Origin: a virus
Direction: 5' to 3' (one strand)
DNA length: 37,264 nucleotides
IMG/VR virus record: IMGVR_UViG_3300020182_000084
Location: 1-37,264 of that record
In this document: one piece after another, positions 1 to 8,930 of the stretch
Numbering within the stretch: position 1 is the stretch's first letter
How the letters are laid out: the number at the start of each line of letters is the position of its first letter
Notes under the pieces: model-generated
Told to the model about the DNA's origin: nothing
The model's database searches: none
What the model saw: the letters and a program-made list of their open reading frames with translations, nothing else
Position numbers and translations under genes: made by a program

Positions 1-39
1 AAGCCAAGCTATTTTGCAAATTAGGGGTGAGTAAAATTT

Positions 40-528
40 TTAGAAATTTAATACACAATAATCAGGTTGAACTGTCATTGTAATTTCTTGAGCAGCATTT
101 TCAGTATCCCAGTTATAATCTCCAAATGAAGCTTCTGTAATCATTGCTCCTTTGATGATCCATTCTGAAACTACATCACCTACAGGTCCTAATACATTGA
201 TTGTAAGATCTTTCTTATAGAAATCACTATAACCATCTCTACCAGTTACTGATTCGTGGTGTAATCTAACCCATTCCATTACTGATTGTGCACCAGATGG
301 TGTAATTGGATCAAATAGTGTAAACTGAATAGTTCCCCAAGTTGTTTTACCTTTTACAAAACGTTGAACATTAATATGATTTAATGGTACTGTTCCTTGT
401 GATACAGTTACGGCTCCTACACCTTTCATGATGTATGCTGGAAATCCGTCTACAAAAGCTATAAATCTATTCTTTTGTTTTGGCTCGAAAGCTGTGAAAA
501 ATATTTCGTTTGGGTTTAATACTGCCAT
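40..528 (-). CDS. gp19: T4 gp19-like tail tube protein
   Basis: Structural subunit that would polymerise into the inner tail tube through which DNA passes. The 162-aa length is almost that of T4 gp19 (163 aa). The N-terminus (AFEPKQKNRFIAFVDGFPAY), the central segment around residues 60-75 (KGKTTWGTIQFTLFDP) and the C-terminal segment with WIIKGAMITEASFGDYNWD fit myovirus tube proteins. It lies directly downstream of the sheath gene, the usual sheath-then-tube order. The start is the ATG at 528; its leader is A-rich with no Shine-Dalgarno, and the recurrent late motif lies 13-28 bp upstream. The 39 bases beyond its stop contain no further start on this strand. Confidence 0.93.
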   Translation of the reverse strand: MAVLNPNEIFFTAFEPKQKNRFIAFVDGFPAYIMKGVGAVTVSQGTVPLNHINVQRFVKGKTTWGTIQFTLFDPITPSGAQSVMEWVRLHHESVTGRDGYSDFYKKDLTINVLGPVGDVVSEWIIKGAMITEASFGDYNWDTENAAQEITMTVQPDYCVLNF

Positions 529-540
529 TTTATTTTCTTA

Positions 541-556
541 TTTTATTATAAATATT
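541..556 (-). promoter_or_regulatory. Candidate late-promoter motif upstream of gp19
   Basis: The sense strand reads AATATTTATAATAAAA in the 42-bp gap between the gp18 stop and the gp19 start. The same motif recurs before about a dozen other late genes in this window. Promoter function is inferred. Confidence 0.5.
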
Positions 557-570
557 CGGTTTTTTTCTTT

Positions 571-2925
571 TTATGCTGGAAATGTTGCTCCAGTTGGTAA
601 TACGTTGAAATCAAGTATAATAAATTCAGCTGTTTTAGTTGGTTGTAAGAAAATCTGACCGATTAACTCATTTCTATCAATAACATCTGGTGTATTGTTT
701 GTTTCATCCATTACTACTTTAAAAGCATATAATCCCTGTCTTTGTTGAACACTTTCTAAATATGGATTTACTTGTGTTAAAAAGTTTTGTCTAGTTGCAA
801 TAGTATTTTGTTCAAATACTAAATTATCTGCAATTTGAGAAATATATCCTTTAAGTGTAATTAACAATCTACGTACATTTACTCTATCTAAAGCAGTTGC
901 TGCTTTTTGTAATGTTTTCTGTCCAAATACTACAACTCCTTGTTGTGGGAATGTAGCGATTGGGTTTACATTAGCTTCATATAATGTATCTCTATTTGCA
1001 GATGTTAATTTTCTTTCAGCTCTTACTACAGAACCTAATCCTCCTCTAGTAATACCTGCTGGTGCGAACCATGGGTCTGAAGAAGCATCTGTAAAAGCAT
1101 ATACTCCTGGAATCATTGTAGAAGCTGGTACATATACTAATAATCCAGAATTTGGATCAATAGTTTGTAACCATGGCCAATAAGCTGCTGCATAACTAGA
1201 ATCTATTGCTGCTGCATTTTGGTTTACAGTTGCGATTGCTGTGTTGTAAGGAACTAAATCCATCACATAAATTGCATCTCCTCTTGAAATACACATATTC
1301 TTAATTAAATTACACTGTACAGCATAATTTGAATAATATAAACCTGGAGCTGAAATTACATTGTATTGATATTCGTCCTGATTTGCTAATAAGTTAATTG
1401 CATTTGTATAATCTGTTCCAATTACACCTTGAGTATTTACTGAACTTATATTTTCATAAAATAAATTTGCACTTGTACTATTTAAATTAGATCCTACTGC
1501 TTCATCAAATGAACCAGATCCTAATTGAGGTAAAGATGCTGTAAATTCAGATTTTGCAATACCATTATTATCAAAGTAATAAGGTGTGTTTGCATTTACT
1601 TGTTTTACTCTTATATAATTAGATATATTTGGGTAAGAACCTGATTCTTGTAAATATGTTCCTGAACCATCTGCTGCTACTACAACATTTGAAGTATTAT
1701 CACCAATTGCTCTTGAAATATAATTTGGAGAGAAAGGATCTAAAGAGATATTATTAAATGATTCTAGAATAACTTTTTGGTTATTATTATCATTACCACG
1801 TCTAACAAATAATGAGAATACACCGGATGATGTATTTACAGCTCCAATTTCCCATCTTAGGTTATCAGCAGAACCACTTGCTAAAGCTCCGTTTGCTAAT
1901 TCTGTTCCTCCTTGATCTGCTCCTACAGGAGATGTATTATTCATAATCACTCCTTCTGAAAGTGTTTCTAATACAAAAGCTGCTTGGTTTACAATTGAAC
2001 TGTCAGTTAAAGTTATTACTAAATCGGCTGTTGGAGTTCCAACATCAGCGGCAGCTATTGTTAATGTATCACCTGCGGAATATCCAGCTCCATCACTAGT
2101 TACATTAATAGCAGTTGGTCCATTTAATAAATTAGCGTCAACTAAAGTAACTGTTATATTTTTGTCACAAGCTATAAATCCAGCATCTACTAAATCTGAA
2201 GCTGTTACTGTTAATACATTTCCTGCAACATATCCAGATCCAGCTGCTGCTACTACTATTGAAGTTATAACACCAGCTGCTCCTCCACCATCGGTTGTGA
2301 TAGTAAGTGTTGCTCCTGTTCCAACTTGAGTAGTTCCTCCTGATGTTGTTATTTTGTCAGCGGCTATTGTGAATGGACCTGTTACAGCACCAATTGTAGT
2401 ACCACCTACTAAAGCACTTTGTGCTGTTACGTTTTGGGTTGCTATTAAATTAGTTAATTCACCTATTACTACAGAAAGAGTTGCTCCATTATTAGGGGCT
2501 ATTTCACCTGCTGTTATTGCATAAGTACCTTTTGTACCCCCGGTACCACCTGAACTTAAGTCTCCGACAATATCTCCTGCTATTCCTGCACTTGCTGCTT
2601 CAACATTATTTTGAATTGTAGTAGATAAAGCGGGATCAAAAGAACCACTTGTAACTCTTGTTACTAATAAAGAAGTTCCACCTTGAGAAAAATAGTTATT
2701 AGCTGCAATTGAAGTTAAATAAGTATAATCTTGTGAACCACTTAATAAAGTTGAACCAAAAATTGTTTGGAAAGAACTAAAAGAACTAACTAAAGTTGGT
2801 TTTTCAACCGGTCCTTTAACTGTTGGTCCTATAATTGCTGCTCCTCTAGTTAAGGGTTGAGCTGTAACTAGAGATTGATCGTTTTCTCTTGCTAATACTC
2901 CTGGAGATATTAATGTTTCTGCCAT
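571..2925 (-). CDS. gp18: T4 gp18-like contractile tail sheath protein
   Basis: Sheath subunit that contracts around the tail tube during infection. The N-terminus (MAETLISPGVLARENDQS) and the last ~250 residues are typical of phage sheath proteins: the segment with YWPWLQTIDP, the R-rich GGLGSVVRAERKL region, and the end with NTIATRQNFLTQVNPYLESV and FIILDFNVLPTGATFPA. At 784 aa it is longer than T4 gp18 (659 aa). The extra length is mainly a Gly/Ala/Thr/Val-rich segment at about residues 115-330, containing two related units, GSGYVAGNVLTVTASDL (229-245) and GAGYSAGDTLTIAAADV (279-295). This segment is probably surface-exposed, by analogy with variable outer sheath domains. gp19 follows immediately. 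Confidence 0.95.
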   Translation of the reverse strand: MAETLISPGVLARENDQSLVTAQPLTRGAAIIGPTVKGPVEKPTLVSSFSSFQTIFGSTLLSGSQDYTYLTSIAANNYFSQGGTSLLVTRVTSGSFDPALSTTIQNNVEAASAGIAGDIVGDLSSGGTGGTKGTYAITAGEIAPNNGATLSVVIGELTNLIATQNVTAQSALVGGTTIGAVTGPFTIAADKITTSGGTTQVGTGATLTITTDGGGAAGVITSIVVAAAGSGYVAGNVLTVTASDLVDAGFIACDKNITVTLVDANLLNGPTAINVTSDGAGYSAGDTLTIAAADVGTPTADLVITLTDSSIVNQAAFVLETLSEGVIMNNTSPVGADQGGTELANGALASGSADNLRWEIGAVNTSSGVFSLFVRRGNDNNNQKVILESFNNISLDPFSPNYISRAIGDNTSNVVVAADGSGTYLQESGSYPNISNYIRVKQVNANTPYYFDNNGIAKSEFTASLPQLGSGSFDEAVGSNLNSTSANLFYENISSVNTQGVIGTDYTNAINLLANQDEYQYNVISAPGLYYSNYAVQCNLIKNMCISRGDAIYVMDLVPYNTAIATVNQNAAAIDSSYAAAYWPWLQTIDPNSGLLVYVPASTMIPGVYAFTDASSDPWFAPAGITRGGLGSVVRAERKLTSANRDTLYEANVNPIATFPQQGVVVFGQKTLQKAATALDRVNVRRLLITLKGYISQIADNLVFEQNTIATRQNFLTQVNPYLESVQQRQGLYAFKVVMDETNNTPDVIDRNELIGQIFLQPTKTAEFIILDFNVLPTGATFPA

Positions 2926-2949
2926 TTTGTTATATTATTTTTAATATTG

Positions 2950-2965
2950 TTTTATTATAAATATT
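2950..2965 (-). promoter_or_regulatory. Candidate late-promoter motif upstream of gp18
   Basis: The sense strand reads AATATTTATAATAAAA, 25 bp before the gp18 ATG. It is identical to the copy in front of gp19. Promoter function is inferred from recurrence. Confidence 0.5.
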
Positions 2966-2983
2966 AGGAAGAGATTCAAAAAC

Positions 2984-3238
2984 TTATTCTGTTGTAGTAA
3001 ATTCCCCAGATTCTAAATCAATGTTTCCATCCCCATATTTTTCTTGTAATTCTTTAGCCGTTTTATTAGTTTTTTCTTGTAAATCACCTAGTTTATCCAA
3101 AACAGATGCTCTTTGGCCTTCTAATATTGCCCTATTAATGTCAACTTGTCCTAATTCAAAAGTAATTGAATTTTGTTGTTGTTGATAACCTTTAAGAATT
3201 TCTAATTCTTCTTTTGATAACTTAATTTTTTTACTCAT
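2984..3238 (-). CDS. Small coiled-coil protein of unknown function
   Basis: An 84-aa highly charged protein, MSKKIKLSKEELEILKGYQQ at its N-terminus, predicted to be almost entirely helical. Heptad-like spacing of Leu/Ile runs through residues 8-65, with an acidic tail (GDGNIDLESGEFTTTE). It has no signal peptide or membrane segment. Small proteins of this kind are common in the structural regions of marine T4-like phages, but I know of no established function. It stands alone between the glycan cassette and gp18. The A-rich leader (AAATAAATAAAAA before ATG) supports the start, and a one-base variant of the late motif lies upstream. A structural or chaperone role is only a guess. Confidence 0.7.
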   Translation of the reverse strand: MSKKIKLSKEELEILKGYQQQQNSITFELGQVDINRAILEGQRASVLDKLGDLQEKTNKTAKELQEKYGDGNIDLESGEFTTTE

Positions 3239-3250
3239 TTTTTATTTATT

Positions 3251-3266
3251 TAATTATACATATTTA
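3251..3266 (-). promoter_or_regulatory. Variant of the recurrent late motif
   Basis: The sense strand reads TAAATATGTATAATTA, matching the common ATATTTATAATAAA motif with a central T-to-G change. It sits 13-28 bp before the ATG of the 84-aa coiled-coil gene. It is a weaker match than the other copies. Confidence 0.3.
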
Positions 3267-3270
3267 ATTT

Positions 3271-4242
3271 TTATTGAAAATCTATAGTAGCAAAAATAGA
3301 TTTATGATATTTTTCTGTTAAATCGTAATATTTGTCTTTTACTATATATCCAATTTTTGTTATTGTTTCTGGGAGTTCTAGACACACATTTGTTCCTTCA
3401 ATTGCCGTTTCTAAAGAATTCACTACTAATTTTAATTCTGAGGTATTATTATCATAAACAATTATTCTTGGTGTCCAATCTTCTGTATGTATCCTTTCAT
3501 GTGTGTCAGAGTTTTGAAAAAATATTTTAAAATTTTCATCATTACTAAAATTAAATAGACCATCTGTGTTTTCAAATGATATTTGATCCCAAATGGGTTC
3601 TATGTGAGTAAGATATTCAAAGTTTTTAATTAATTGCTCCCAATATTCTTCTGCATCTCTAAATTTCCCATCCTTTTTCCATGGGTGTTGATCACTCATA
3701 TAATACTTTTTATTAATTATAGGTAATAAGGATTTTAAATTTTCTTTTGATAAGACATTTAACATAAAACTCGGGAATCTATAACCTATATCTTGTAATC
3801 TTAAATCCCTTACTTTAGATACTAAAAAAGGAACAGGGTTGTTTAAATCATGAATAATGTTATCCGTTAATTTAACGTCATAATTAATAAAACTAAAATA
3901 ATCATAATCAAGTGATATTCCTAAATTCCCAGCTAATAATATTTGATTAAATGCCGTCCAACCATAATCATCTAATATATTTTGTAGTTTAATTTTTTTA
4001 TCTTTAAATTTTAAGTTTCTCCAAAATACCATTCCCCTATAAGGGTATGTAATTGTTGGGTTGCTTTTATCATATATAAAATAATCAACTTTATTTTGTA
4101 TGGAATTTGATACAGGGATATGAGATAATACCATTATATCAAACCCTTCGGATTTGATTTTATCTATATTTTTATTTAATGTCTTTTTTTTAATATCATT
4201 ATCACAATGACACATTATTATTACTAAATTTTTATTTTTCAT
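3271..4242 (-). CDS. Putative GT-A fold glycosyltransferase
   Basis: Probably transfers a sugar from a nucleotide donor. The N-terminus (LVIIMCHCDND, then IMVLSHIPVSNSIQNKVDYF at about residues 36-55) is the pattern of a GT2-like family found in bacterial and phage glycan clusters. The segment around residues 114-125 (DYFSFINYDVKL) takes the place of the usual metal-binding DxD region but has only one clear Asp, so the catalytic assignment is uncertain. The C-terminal ~90 residues look like a separate beta-rich domain. The gene overlaps the end of the 1247-aa enzyme gene by 11 bp, so the two are translationally linked and probably act on the same glycan. Last gene of the cassette. Confidence 0.68.
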   Translation of the reverse strand: MKNKNLVIIMCHCDNDIKKKTLNKNIDKIKSEGFDIMVLSHIPVSNSIQNKVDYFIYDKSNPTITYPYRGMVFWRNLKFKDKKIKLQNILDDYGWTAFNQILLAGNLGISLDYDYFSFINYDVKLTDNIIHDLNNPVPFLVSKVRDLRLQDIGYRFPSFMLNVLSKENLKSLLPIINKKYYMSDQHPWKKDGKFRDAEEYWEQLIKNFEYLTHIEPIWDQISFENTDGLFNFSNDENFKIFFQNSDTHERIHTEDWTPRIIVYDNNTSELKLVVNSLETAIEGTNVCLELPETITKIGYIVKDKYYDLTEKYHKSIFATIDFQ

Positions 4243-7200
4243 AACATGCTATATAGTTATTTTTATTTTTATTTTCTTCATACTTTTCTAAAGACTCGTA
4301 TTCTATATAATTAGTATTATCATTATTACTTTTAAACCAATCCCCTTTATTATTTAATATTTGGTTAATAATAGATTGTTCAGACTTATATAATGTAAGT
4401 AAATTTTTCTTAGTATCCACAATATTTTTATCTAGTTTAGCACTGGATTTTCCAAATACATATAATATGTCTTCTAAAATAATTTTATCAACATACTCTT
4501 TAATAAAATTAAACACAGCTTTATGTTGTGGGTGTCCATATTCACCTATAGGGTTATGTGTTACTATTTTTTCCCATTGTCTATTTAATAATATAGATTC
4601 AATATCGTATCTTTCAGGTGGATTATGTAAATCATCTTTATGATCAAACATTTCCCAAGACCCCACATTTAATTTTGTCATTACTTGTTCAAATTCTTTA
4701 CTTCTAATTTTATTTGATTTATTAGTAAGACAAATAACTTTATATTCCGGACCATGTTTTATTAATTCCGCGCCACCAAATATTAATTCATCATCAGGAT
4801 GAGATACTACCATTAATTTTTTTATTTGGTGATCTTGATACATTAAATCTAAAGTTTTACTATTTTTAGGAACAACTGATGGGTCGGGACCATGTACAAA
4901 ATAAGGTTCTTTGTTTGTTATATCAAACATAACATCAAATCCTTTATCTAATGTATTTTGATCTACAACAACTTTTTCTTTAGGGGAATAATAATTATTC
5001 CATGTAATAGGTAAATAATTAGTTTTATTTTCTTTCCAAAGTAAGGCATTAGTCACTCTTTCTTCTGAGAATGCATTATCGTCGGCAAATATTTGAAGGT
5101 TTTGGGTATTTAATTGTTTATTTAAGTCTAAACATCTTTGAAAAAATGATTCCGAATCTTTATTATAAAAATAAAAACCAGTTGCTATAATAACACTATT
5201 TGGGTTTCTTTTAATATTTAAAATATTAGATACTTCAGCTCCATAATGTCCTTCTAATTTTATGTTTTTATATTTTCTCCAATGAACCATATCTTCATCA
5301 AAATATCTCATAAATAAGGGGTAATCCTTTAAATTTAAAAGATATTTTAAAGAACCATCAATATTTTCGGTAGCAAAAGCATCACCATCTATCCAAGCAA
5401 AGTTTTTATATTCAGTTTTTAAAGAATCTATACTAGTTAAATACTTAGCAAAATATATAGAATAGTCTTTGTCTATCAAATCAAATTCCGTATTAATATA
5501 TCTTATGGGTTTAGGATCAAAGTTAATTCTTTTATTTATTACATTAGGTAAATTAATTTTAGAATCACAATTAAACCCATATACTATTAGTTTATATTTT
5601 GAATGTTTTAATAAACTTTTTGCCAAAACTTCTATCATAGATAGATATTTTTCATCTCCTCCTGTTACCCAAACAAATTCATAATTTTCTTTAGGTTCTA
5701 ATAAGTTTAAACATTCTAAATAAACCTGATCTACTGTAATTGATTTTTGACATATATGTTGTTTTGGGGTTCCTTCATTTTTAGGACACCAATCCCAATT
5801 ACCTGGATCAAATGTAAAATCTTTATTAACCCAACAATTATTACATACAGTATTATTTTCTACTTTAGTTAAATTATTTGTAAATTCGTAACCAAATGGA
5901 ATGAAATTATTAACCATTAAAGTTGGTTTATTTAAAGCCCAATTTGCCCATGATAAACCAGATCCTAAACCAATAAATAATTCTGCGTGGTAAAGGTAGT
6001 TAAAAGTTTTTTCCCAATTAAGTTTATTTTTATTTATTATATTAGTTCCCGAAAATCCCTCATAGGATAAATTAACTACTTTATACCCTTTTTTATGTAA
6101 TTTTTTAGCTAAATTTCTCCACCTATCATGAGGCCATTCTTTTAACCCCGAGGTTGCTCTAGGACCTATACAGATATATTTTCCTTTAATTGGTCTTTTA
6201 CCTATTTTAAAATCTACTCCATGGTTAATTTCTTTATAAGGAAGACCTAAAGCATCTGTTGCGGTTTGGATTAGAGGAATTGTGTTTACTTGGTTTTTAT
6301 TTTTTATACCTTTATCCCATTTTCCATTGGTTTTAAACCACCCTATTTTATAATGAGCGTATGAAGAAATATCTTTGTTAGGTTCTATAAATAATATATC
6401 TTTATATTCTGGGTTGTTAGCAAACCACTCATTATGGAAAGTACTAACTACAACTTTACAGTTATGTTTTCTTTGAAATTCTAAAACTTGAGGAGTCCAT
6501 GCTAATGTATCTCCTATAGATTTTGAATCTAATGATATTTTAACTATTCTATTGGTTACATCAAAAGTATGAATTATTTCCCCATTTACTTTAATAACCC
6601 AAGGGATATAGTATTCATGGTTACATTTAGTCCACATATTATTTTTAATAGTACTAGAATGTATTACTTTATTAGTATCAGAATTTATAAATTCTACAAA
6701 GTATTCTTCCTTATTAGAACCAAATACTTCTAACTTAACTCCTTGGTTAAAACTAAGTTCAATTTTGTTTTTAGGTGGGTTTTTTATAAAAGAATTGATT
6801 TCTTTATTAGCTATTTCAGCCATATTTTCCCAAGTAAACTTTTTTCTTAATTCTTTAGATTCTTCTAAAGCTATTTTTTTATGGTAATCGTAATTATCAT
6901 AAGCATCTCTCATTACTTCCTTAAGATGATTAAAATCTGGGACGTAAAATTCCCCTGATAGCTCTGATTGTGAGTATGTGCTGTATTCTCCTCTAATAGC
7001 GGGTTGTGTGCCTATTATATCTACAGGTAATCCTTTACCTTCAGCAAATTCTAGTTGTGCACTACAATTAGAATAAATAGAAGGTGTACCACAAGCCATA
7101 GCTTCTATTAAAGGCAAGTTCCACCCTTCAGATCGAGCACAAGATAAAAATACATGACCTTTTTGGAGGTATTTTATATATTCTTCTCTGGTAGGAAAAT

Positions 7201-7975
7201 GTTTTATTTTAATTCTTGGGTCTATTAAATTATAATGTTTTAACCTTTTTTCAGTTGTTTCAAATCCATCTTTAGCGAACATATTATCTATAGATATAAT
7301 TAAATCTACAGGTTCATCTTTATCAAATTCTTTTAAAAAACTTTCAATTATTTCTTTTGTTGATTTTCTATAATCCCATCTACCAAAATGGATAAATTTA
7401 AATCTTCCATCATCATATTCGGGTAAAGTAGATTTAGAATTAGGTTTAAAAATTTCCCCATCGACCGCTTCAGGAACTACTTTAATTTTGCTTTCAGGTA
7501 TTCCCTGCAATATGTTACAGTCTTTTTGCCATTGAGAGGGTACCCATATTTGATCAAATTCTTTTATTCGATTGTAAAAATTCTTAGGATATTCTGTTGT
7601 TTCCCATACAAGATAAGCAATTTTAGGCCCATCATATGTCTGGTAGAAATAATGGTGGTTTACTTCTGCTAAAACTATATTTAAATTGTGGTTAAAATTA
7701 TTAGGGTAATTCTTATAAATTTCTGTATCATTTAAAGTTTTATCATTTTTAAATGAAGTTTGTGATGATAAGAGTTTTTTATCTAAATCTAATATATAAG
7801 GTTCTTCATTAAAGGGTTCATCTTTTATACCATTCCAATATTTAGGAACAGTAAAGTTTCTAATTTTTAAAGGGTAATGTTTTGATAGCTTTCTAAAAAA
7901 ATCACGTGAATGGTTATTAAAACCCGTTGTTCCTATATAACAACTAGAAACTAAAATTTTAGGTGAATCTGACAT
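4232..7975 (-). CDS. Four-module glycan enzyme: GT4 + TibC-like heptosyltransferase + GT-A + PIG-L deacetylase
   Basis: One 1247-aa polypeptide with four recognisable modules. Residues 1-400: GT-B/GT4 glycosyltransferase, with FIHFGRWDYRKS (194-205) and the EX7E motif in SEGWNLPLIEAMACG (E283, E291). Residues ~405-760: a GT9-like domain resembling the autotransporter O-heptosyltransferases TibC/Aah. It has SLDSKSIGDTLAW (481-493), GPRATSGLKEWP (604-615) and a four-Cys finger, C711-x2-C714-W, C730-P and C742, of the type that binds metal in TibC. Residues ~765-1048: GT-A module with a D863-G-D865 metal site. Residues ~1051-1247: PIG-L N-acetylglucosamine deacetylase-like, with HPDDE at H1059 and HPQH at H1148/H1151. 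The gene starts 1 bp after the GT9-like gene ends and overlaps the next GT by 11 bp. Substrates cannot be read from sequence; sequential sugar transfer and deacetylation by one megaenzyme is inference. No frameshift or internal stop is seen. Confidence 0.85.
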   Translation of the reverse strand: MSDSPKILVSSCYIGTTGFNNHSRDFFRKLSKHYPLKIRNFTVPKYWNGIKDEPFNEEPYILDLDKKLLSSQTSFKNDKTLNDTEIYKNYPNNFNHNLNIVLAEVNHHYFYQTYDGPKIAYLVWETTEYPKNFYNRIKEFDQIWVPSQWQKDCNILQGIPESKIKVVPEAVDGEIFKPNSKSTLPEYDDGRFKFIHFGRWDYRKSTKEIIESFLKEFDKDEPVDLIISIDNMFAKDGFETTEKRLKHYNLIDPRIKIKHFPTREEYIKYLQKGHVFLSCARSEGWNLPLIEAMACGTPSIYSNCSAQLEFAEGKGLPVDIIGTQPAIRGEYSTYSQSELSGEFYVPDFNHLKEVMRDAYDNYDYHKKIALEESKELRKKFTWENMAEIANKEINSFIKNPPKNKIELSFNQGVKLEVFGSNKEEYFVEFINSDTNKVIHSSTIKNNMWTKCNHEYYIPWVIKVNGEIIHTFDVTNRIVKISLDSKSIGDTLAWTPQVLEFQRKHNCKVVVSTFHNEWFANNPEYKDILFIEPNKDISSYAHYKIGWFKTNGKWDKGIKNKNQVNTIPLIQTATDALGLPYKEINHGVDFKIGKRPIKGKYICIGPRATSGLKEWPHDRWRNLAKKLHKKGYKVVNLSYEGFSGTNIINKNKLNWEKTFNYLYHAELFIGLGSGLSWANWALNKPTLMVNNFIPFGYEFTNNLTKVENNTVCNNCWVNKDFTFDPGNWDWCPKNEGTPKQHICQKSITVDQVYLECLNLLEPKENYEFVWVTGGDEKYLSMIEVLAKSLLKHSKYKLIVYGFNCDSKINLPNVINKRINFDPKPIRYINTEFDLIDKDYSIYFAKYLTSIDSLKTEYKNFAWIDGDAFATENIDGSLKYLLNLKDYPLFMRYFDEDMVHWRKYKNIKLEGHYGAEVSNILNIKRNPNSVIIATGFYFYNKDSESFFQRCLDLNKQLNTQNLQIFADDNAFSEERVTNALLWKENKTNYLPITWNNYYSPKEKVVVDQNTLDKGFDVMFDITNKEPYFVHGPDPSVVPKNSKTLDLMYQDHQIKKLMVVSHPDDELIFGGAELIKHGPEYKVICLTNKSNKIRSKEFEQVMTKLNVGSWEMFDHKDDLHNPPERYDIESILLNRQWEKIVTHNPIGEYGHPQHKAVFNFIKEYVDKIILEDILYVFGKSSAKLDKNIVDTKKNLLTLYKSEQSIINQILNNKGDWFKSNNDNTNYIEYESLEKYEENKNKNNYIACYEK

Positions 7976-8854
7976 TTATTGTTTGTTTAATGATGCAGTT
8001 ATTTTGTTTATATCAAATATCTCATTTAAGTCATTATAGGGAAGAGTTTTTATTTCCTCAACTAAACTAAAAGGAGTATAAGATACATTATGCAAAGGGA
8101 TGTCTTTTGTATAAGGGTTTGCTTTAATATTATTATGGAAGTTATAACCAAATATTTCTGGTTTAGTATCTACCCAACATACTGTAGATTTTAGATTTAA
8201 TGCCCTTGCCATATGTTGACTAAAACTATCTATTAATAATCTTTTACTAGATTTTTGAAGGAGGATTGCTATGCTTCGGTATCCATCTAAAGCTTGTAAA
8301 CTGTCGGGGTATGTAATTTGATCTTCTCTTTTAATATGAATTATAGTATAATCCTGTTTGTAATAATCAATTAATTCTTTTACTACAATTGGGGGTATAT
8401 CTCTAGTCCATGAATATTGTTGAGATACACCAGGAGGTCCTCCATTTGGTTGAATAGCCATAATAGGTTTATCTGTAGAGTAGTATGGAGAAAAATAATC
8501 TATTTCAGGTTGTGATAAGTAAAGTTGTGGTTGTTCATTATTATATCTTAACCCAAAAAGTTCACACCAAGTTTTTAATAATGAAACAGGTTTATTAGTA
8601 ATAAAATCAGATGTTTTATAAGGTTCAGACGCAAATATTTTACATTTTTGGTCTTTAATATACTTTAGATATAACCCATTTGCTTGGTTGATATCATAAG
8701 TTTCATGTATATGAGGATTGTTTAAAAAGACGTCAGTATAGCCGGTTACTACTATTAGTTTTGCGTTTTTATAACGTGTTTTAATGGCAATTACTACAGC
8801 TGTTGCCATGATAGACTTACCAAGTCCACCTTCAATTTGAAAGATTATATTCAT
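7976..8854 (-). CDS. GT9-like (ADP-heptose-type) glycosyltransferase
   Basis: A 292-aa GT-B-type protein. The N-terminal EGGLGKSIMATAVV (8-21) is the glycine-rich loop of GT9/heptosyltransferase-like proteins. Residues 133-141 (AIQPNGGPP) and LLIDSFSQHMARAL (206-219; D209, S210, H214) match the family's nucleotide-sugar-binding DSxxxH block. It lacks clear membrane segments and is probably cytoplasmic. First gene of an apparent three-gene unit with the 1247-aa and 323-aa enzymes (1-bp junction downstream). A terminator-like hairpin and a sense-strand TATAAATA lie just upstream. The donor is unknown; ADP-heptose is suggested by family resemblance only. Confidence 0.72.
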   Translation of the reverse strand: MNIIFQIEGGLGKSIMATAVVIAIKTRYKNAKLIVVTGYTDVFLNNPHIHETYDINQANGLYLKYIKDQKCKIFASEPYKTSDFITNKPVSLLKTWCELFGLRYNNEQPQLYLSQPEIDYFSPYYSTDKPIMAIQPNGGPPGVSQQYSWTRDIPPIVVKELIDYYKQDYTIIHIKREDQITYPDSLQALDGYRSIAILLQKSSKRLLIDSFSQHMARALNLKSTVCWVDTKPEIFGYNFHNNIKANPYTKDIPLHNVSYTPFSLVEEIKTLPYNDLNEIFDINKITASLNKQ

Positions 8855-8881
8855 TTATAACTTAATTTATTTATAACTTAA
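8853..8881 (-). promoter_or_regulatory. Two 13-bp direct repeats with sense-strand TATAAATA
   Basis: The 13-mer ATTTATAACTTAA (plus strand) occurs at 8853-8865 and again at 8869-8881, 16 bp apart. On the coding strand the pair reads TTAAGTTATAAAT twice and creates a T4-late-type TATAAATA at 8875-8868, 14 bp before the ATG at 8854. The first repeat overlaps the start codon. It lies directly after a terminator-like hairpin and may be the promoter or operator of the three-gene GT unit. Confidence 0.4.
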
Positions 8882-8888
8882 ATATACG

Positions 8889-8916
8889 AAAAAAATTTAG
8901 TATTTCCTAACTAAAT
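8889..8916 (-). terminator. Terminator-like hairpin after the 103-aa gene
   Basis: On the minus strand ATTTAGT (8916-8910) and ACTAAAT (8901-8895) form a 7-bp stem with an 8-nt loop, followed by a run of T (to about 8889). The stem is AT-rich, so termination would be weak, but its position between two transcription units fits. Confidence 0.45.
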
Positions 8917-8930
8917 CGTATTTTTTATTA

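Noticed and set aside
428-658. Plus-strand frame across the gp18-gp19 gap
   Set aside because: It overlaps two firmly identified genes on the other strand and has no family resemblance or plausible leader.
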